Origin: RFSX01 sp965230215
Lineage (GTDB): Bacteria; Bacteroidota; Bacteroidia; Chitinophagales; Saprospiraceae
NCBI GenBank assembly: GCA_965230215.1
Contig: CBDDKN010000001.1
Location: forward strand, 2,108,001 to 2,172,000
Length of the DNA stretch: 64,000 nucleotides
Direction of reading: 5' to 3'
Below: more notes on the stretch, generated by a model, which saw only the letters and a list, made by a program, of their open reading frames with translations, did no database searches and was not told where the DNA came from. The DNA itself is not shown here. The stretch's first letter is position 1.

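Overview
The window looks like chromosomal DNA from an AT-rich member of the Bacteroidota, probably Saprospiria-like (Lewinella or Haliscomenobacter type). The reasons are type IX secretion (T9SS) tails of both kinds (a C-terminal PNP-type sorting domain and a gliding-associated CHU_C tail), HYR and SprB-like repeats, paired OmpH/Skp genes, an MltD-type transglycosylase, and promoter-like TTG...TAnnTTTG elements. The family-level placement is inference from gene content. No rRNA, tRNA, CRISPR array, insertion sequence or phage gene was recognised.

Layout. Bases 1-158 hold the 3' end of an unidentified + strand gene. 205-3039 (-) is a secreted BNR/sortilin-like beta-propeller protein. 3040-3585 is non-coding and contains degenerate pyrimidine-rich repeats. 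3586-4026 (+) is a small heat shock protein. 4296-5414 (-) is an MltD-like lytic transglycosylase. 5646-9439 (-) is a tight translation operon, pheS-hisS-gatA, using GTG, ATG and TTG starts. 9591-10364 (+) is a TauE/SafE-type permease. 10410-10784 (-) is a small exported Arg/Tyr/Asn-rich protein. 11040-14524 (+) is an AddAB-like fused helicase-nuclease with an Fe-S cysteine set, followed by an overlapping TMEM220-like membrane protein. 14641-17100 (-) is a BNR-propeller protein with a lipobox and a T9SS tail. 17292-19725 (-) is an esterase plus exported amidohydrolase pair. 19821-24794 (+) is a T9SS type B surface protein built from seven units of about 170 residues. 24880-27696 (+) is carB without its allosteric domain. 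27763-28810 (-) is a tandem OmpH/Skp pair.

The last 35 kb, all on the - strand, is the most unusual part. 29017-33054 encodes a 1345-residue T9SS protein with HYR-like and dockerin-like modules. Upstream of it, 33358 to beyond 64000 is one open frame of at least 10,213 residues. Its C-terminal third-of-a-module architecture is a full-length paralogue of the 1345-residue protein, but it also carries about 108 tandem 79-residue HYR units encoded by 237-bp DNA repeats. The register is exact: the Cys-Pro anchor of the first and last units in the window lie 25,359 bp apart, which is 107 x 237. The units are nearly free of Lys, Arg and His, carry four cysteines each, and show nested long-range duplications whose spacings are all multiples of 237 bp (711, 948, 2133, 7347, 8532, 9006, 9480). 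The window ends inside the array, inside a third copy of one such block, so the true protein is longer still.

Taken together, the accessory genes encode exported or surface-displayed proteins: propellers, adhesin-like repeat proteins, a lipoprotein and exported hydrolases. They sit between ordinary housekeeping genes. No T9SS machinery gene is present, so the surface proteins must rely on a secretion apparatus encoded elsewhere.
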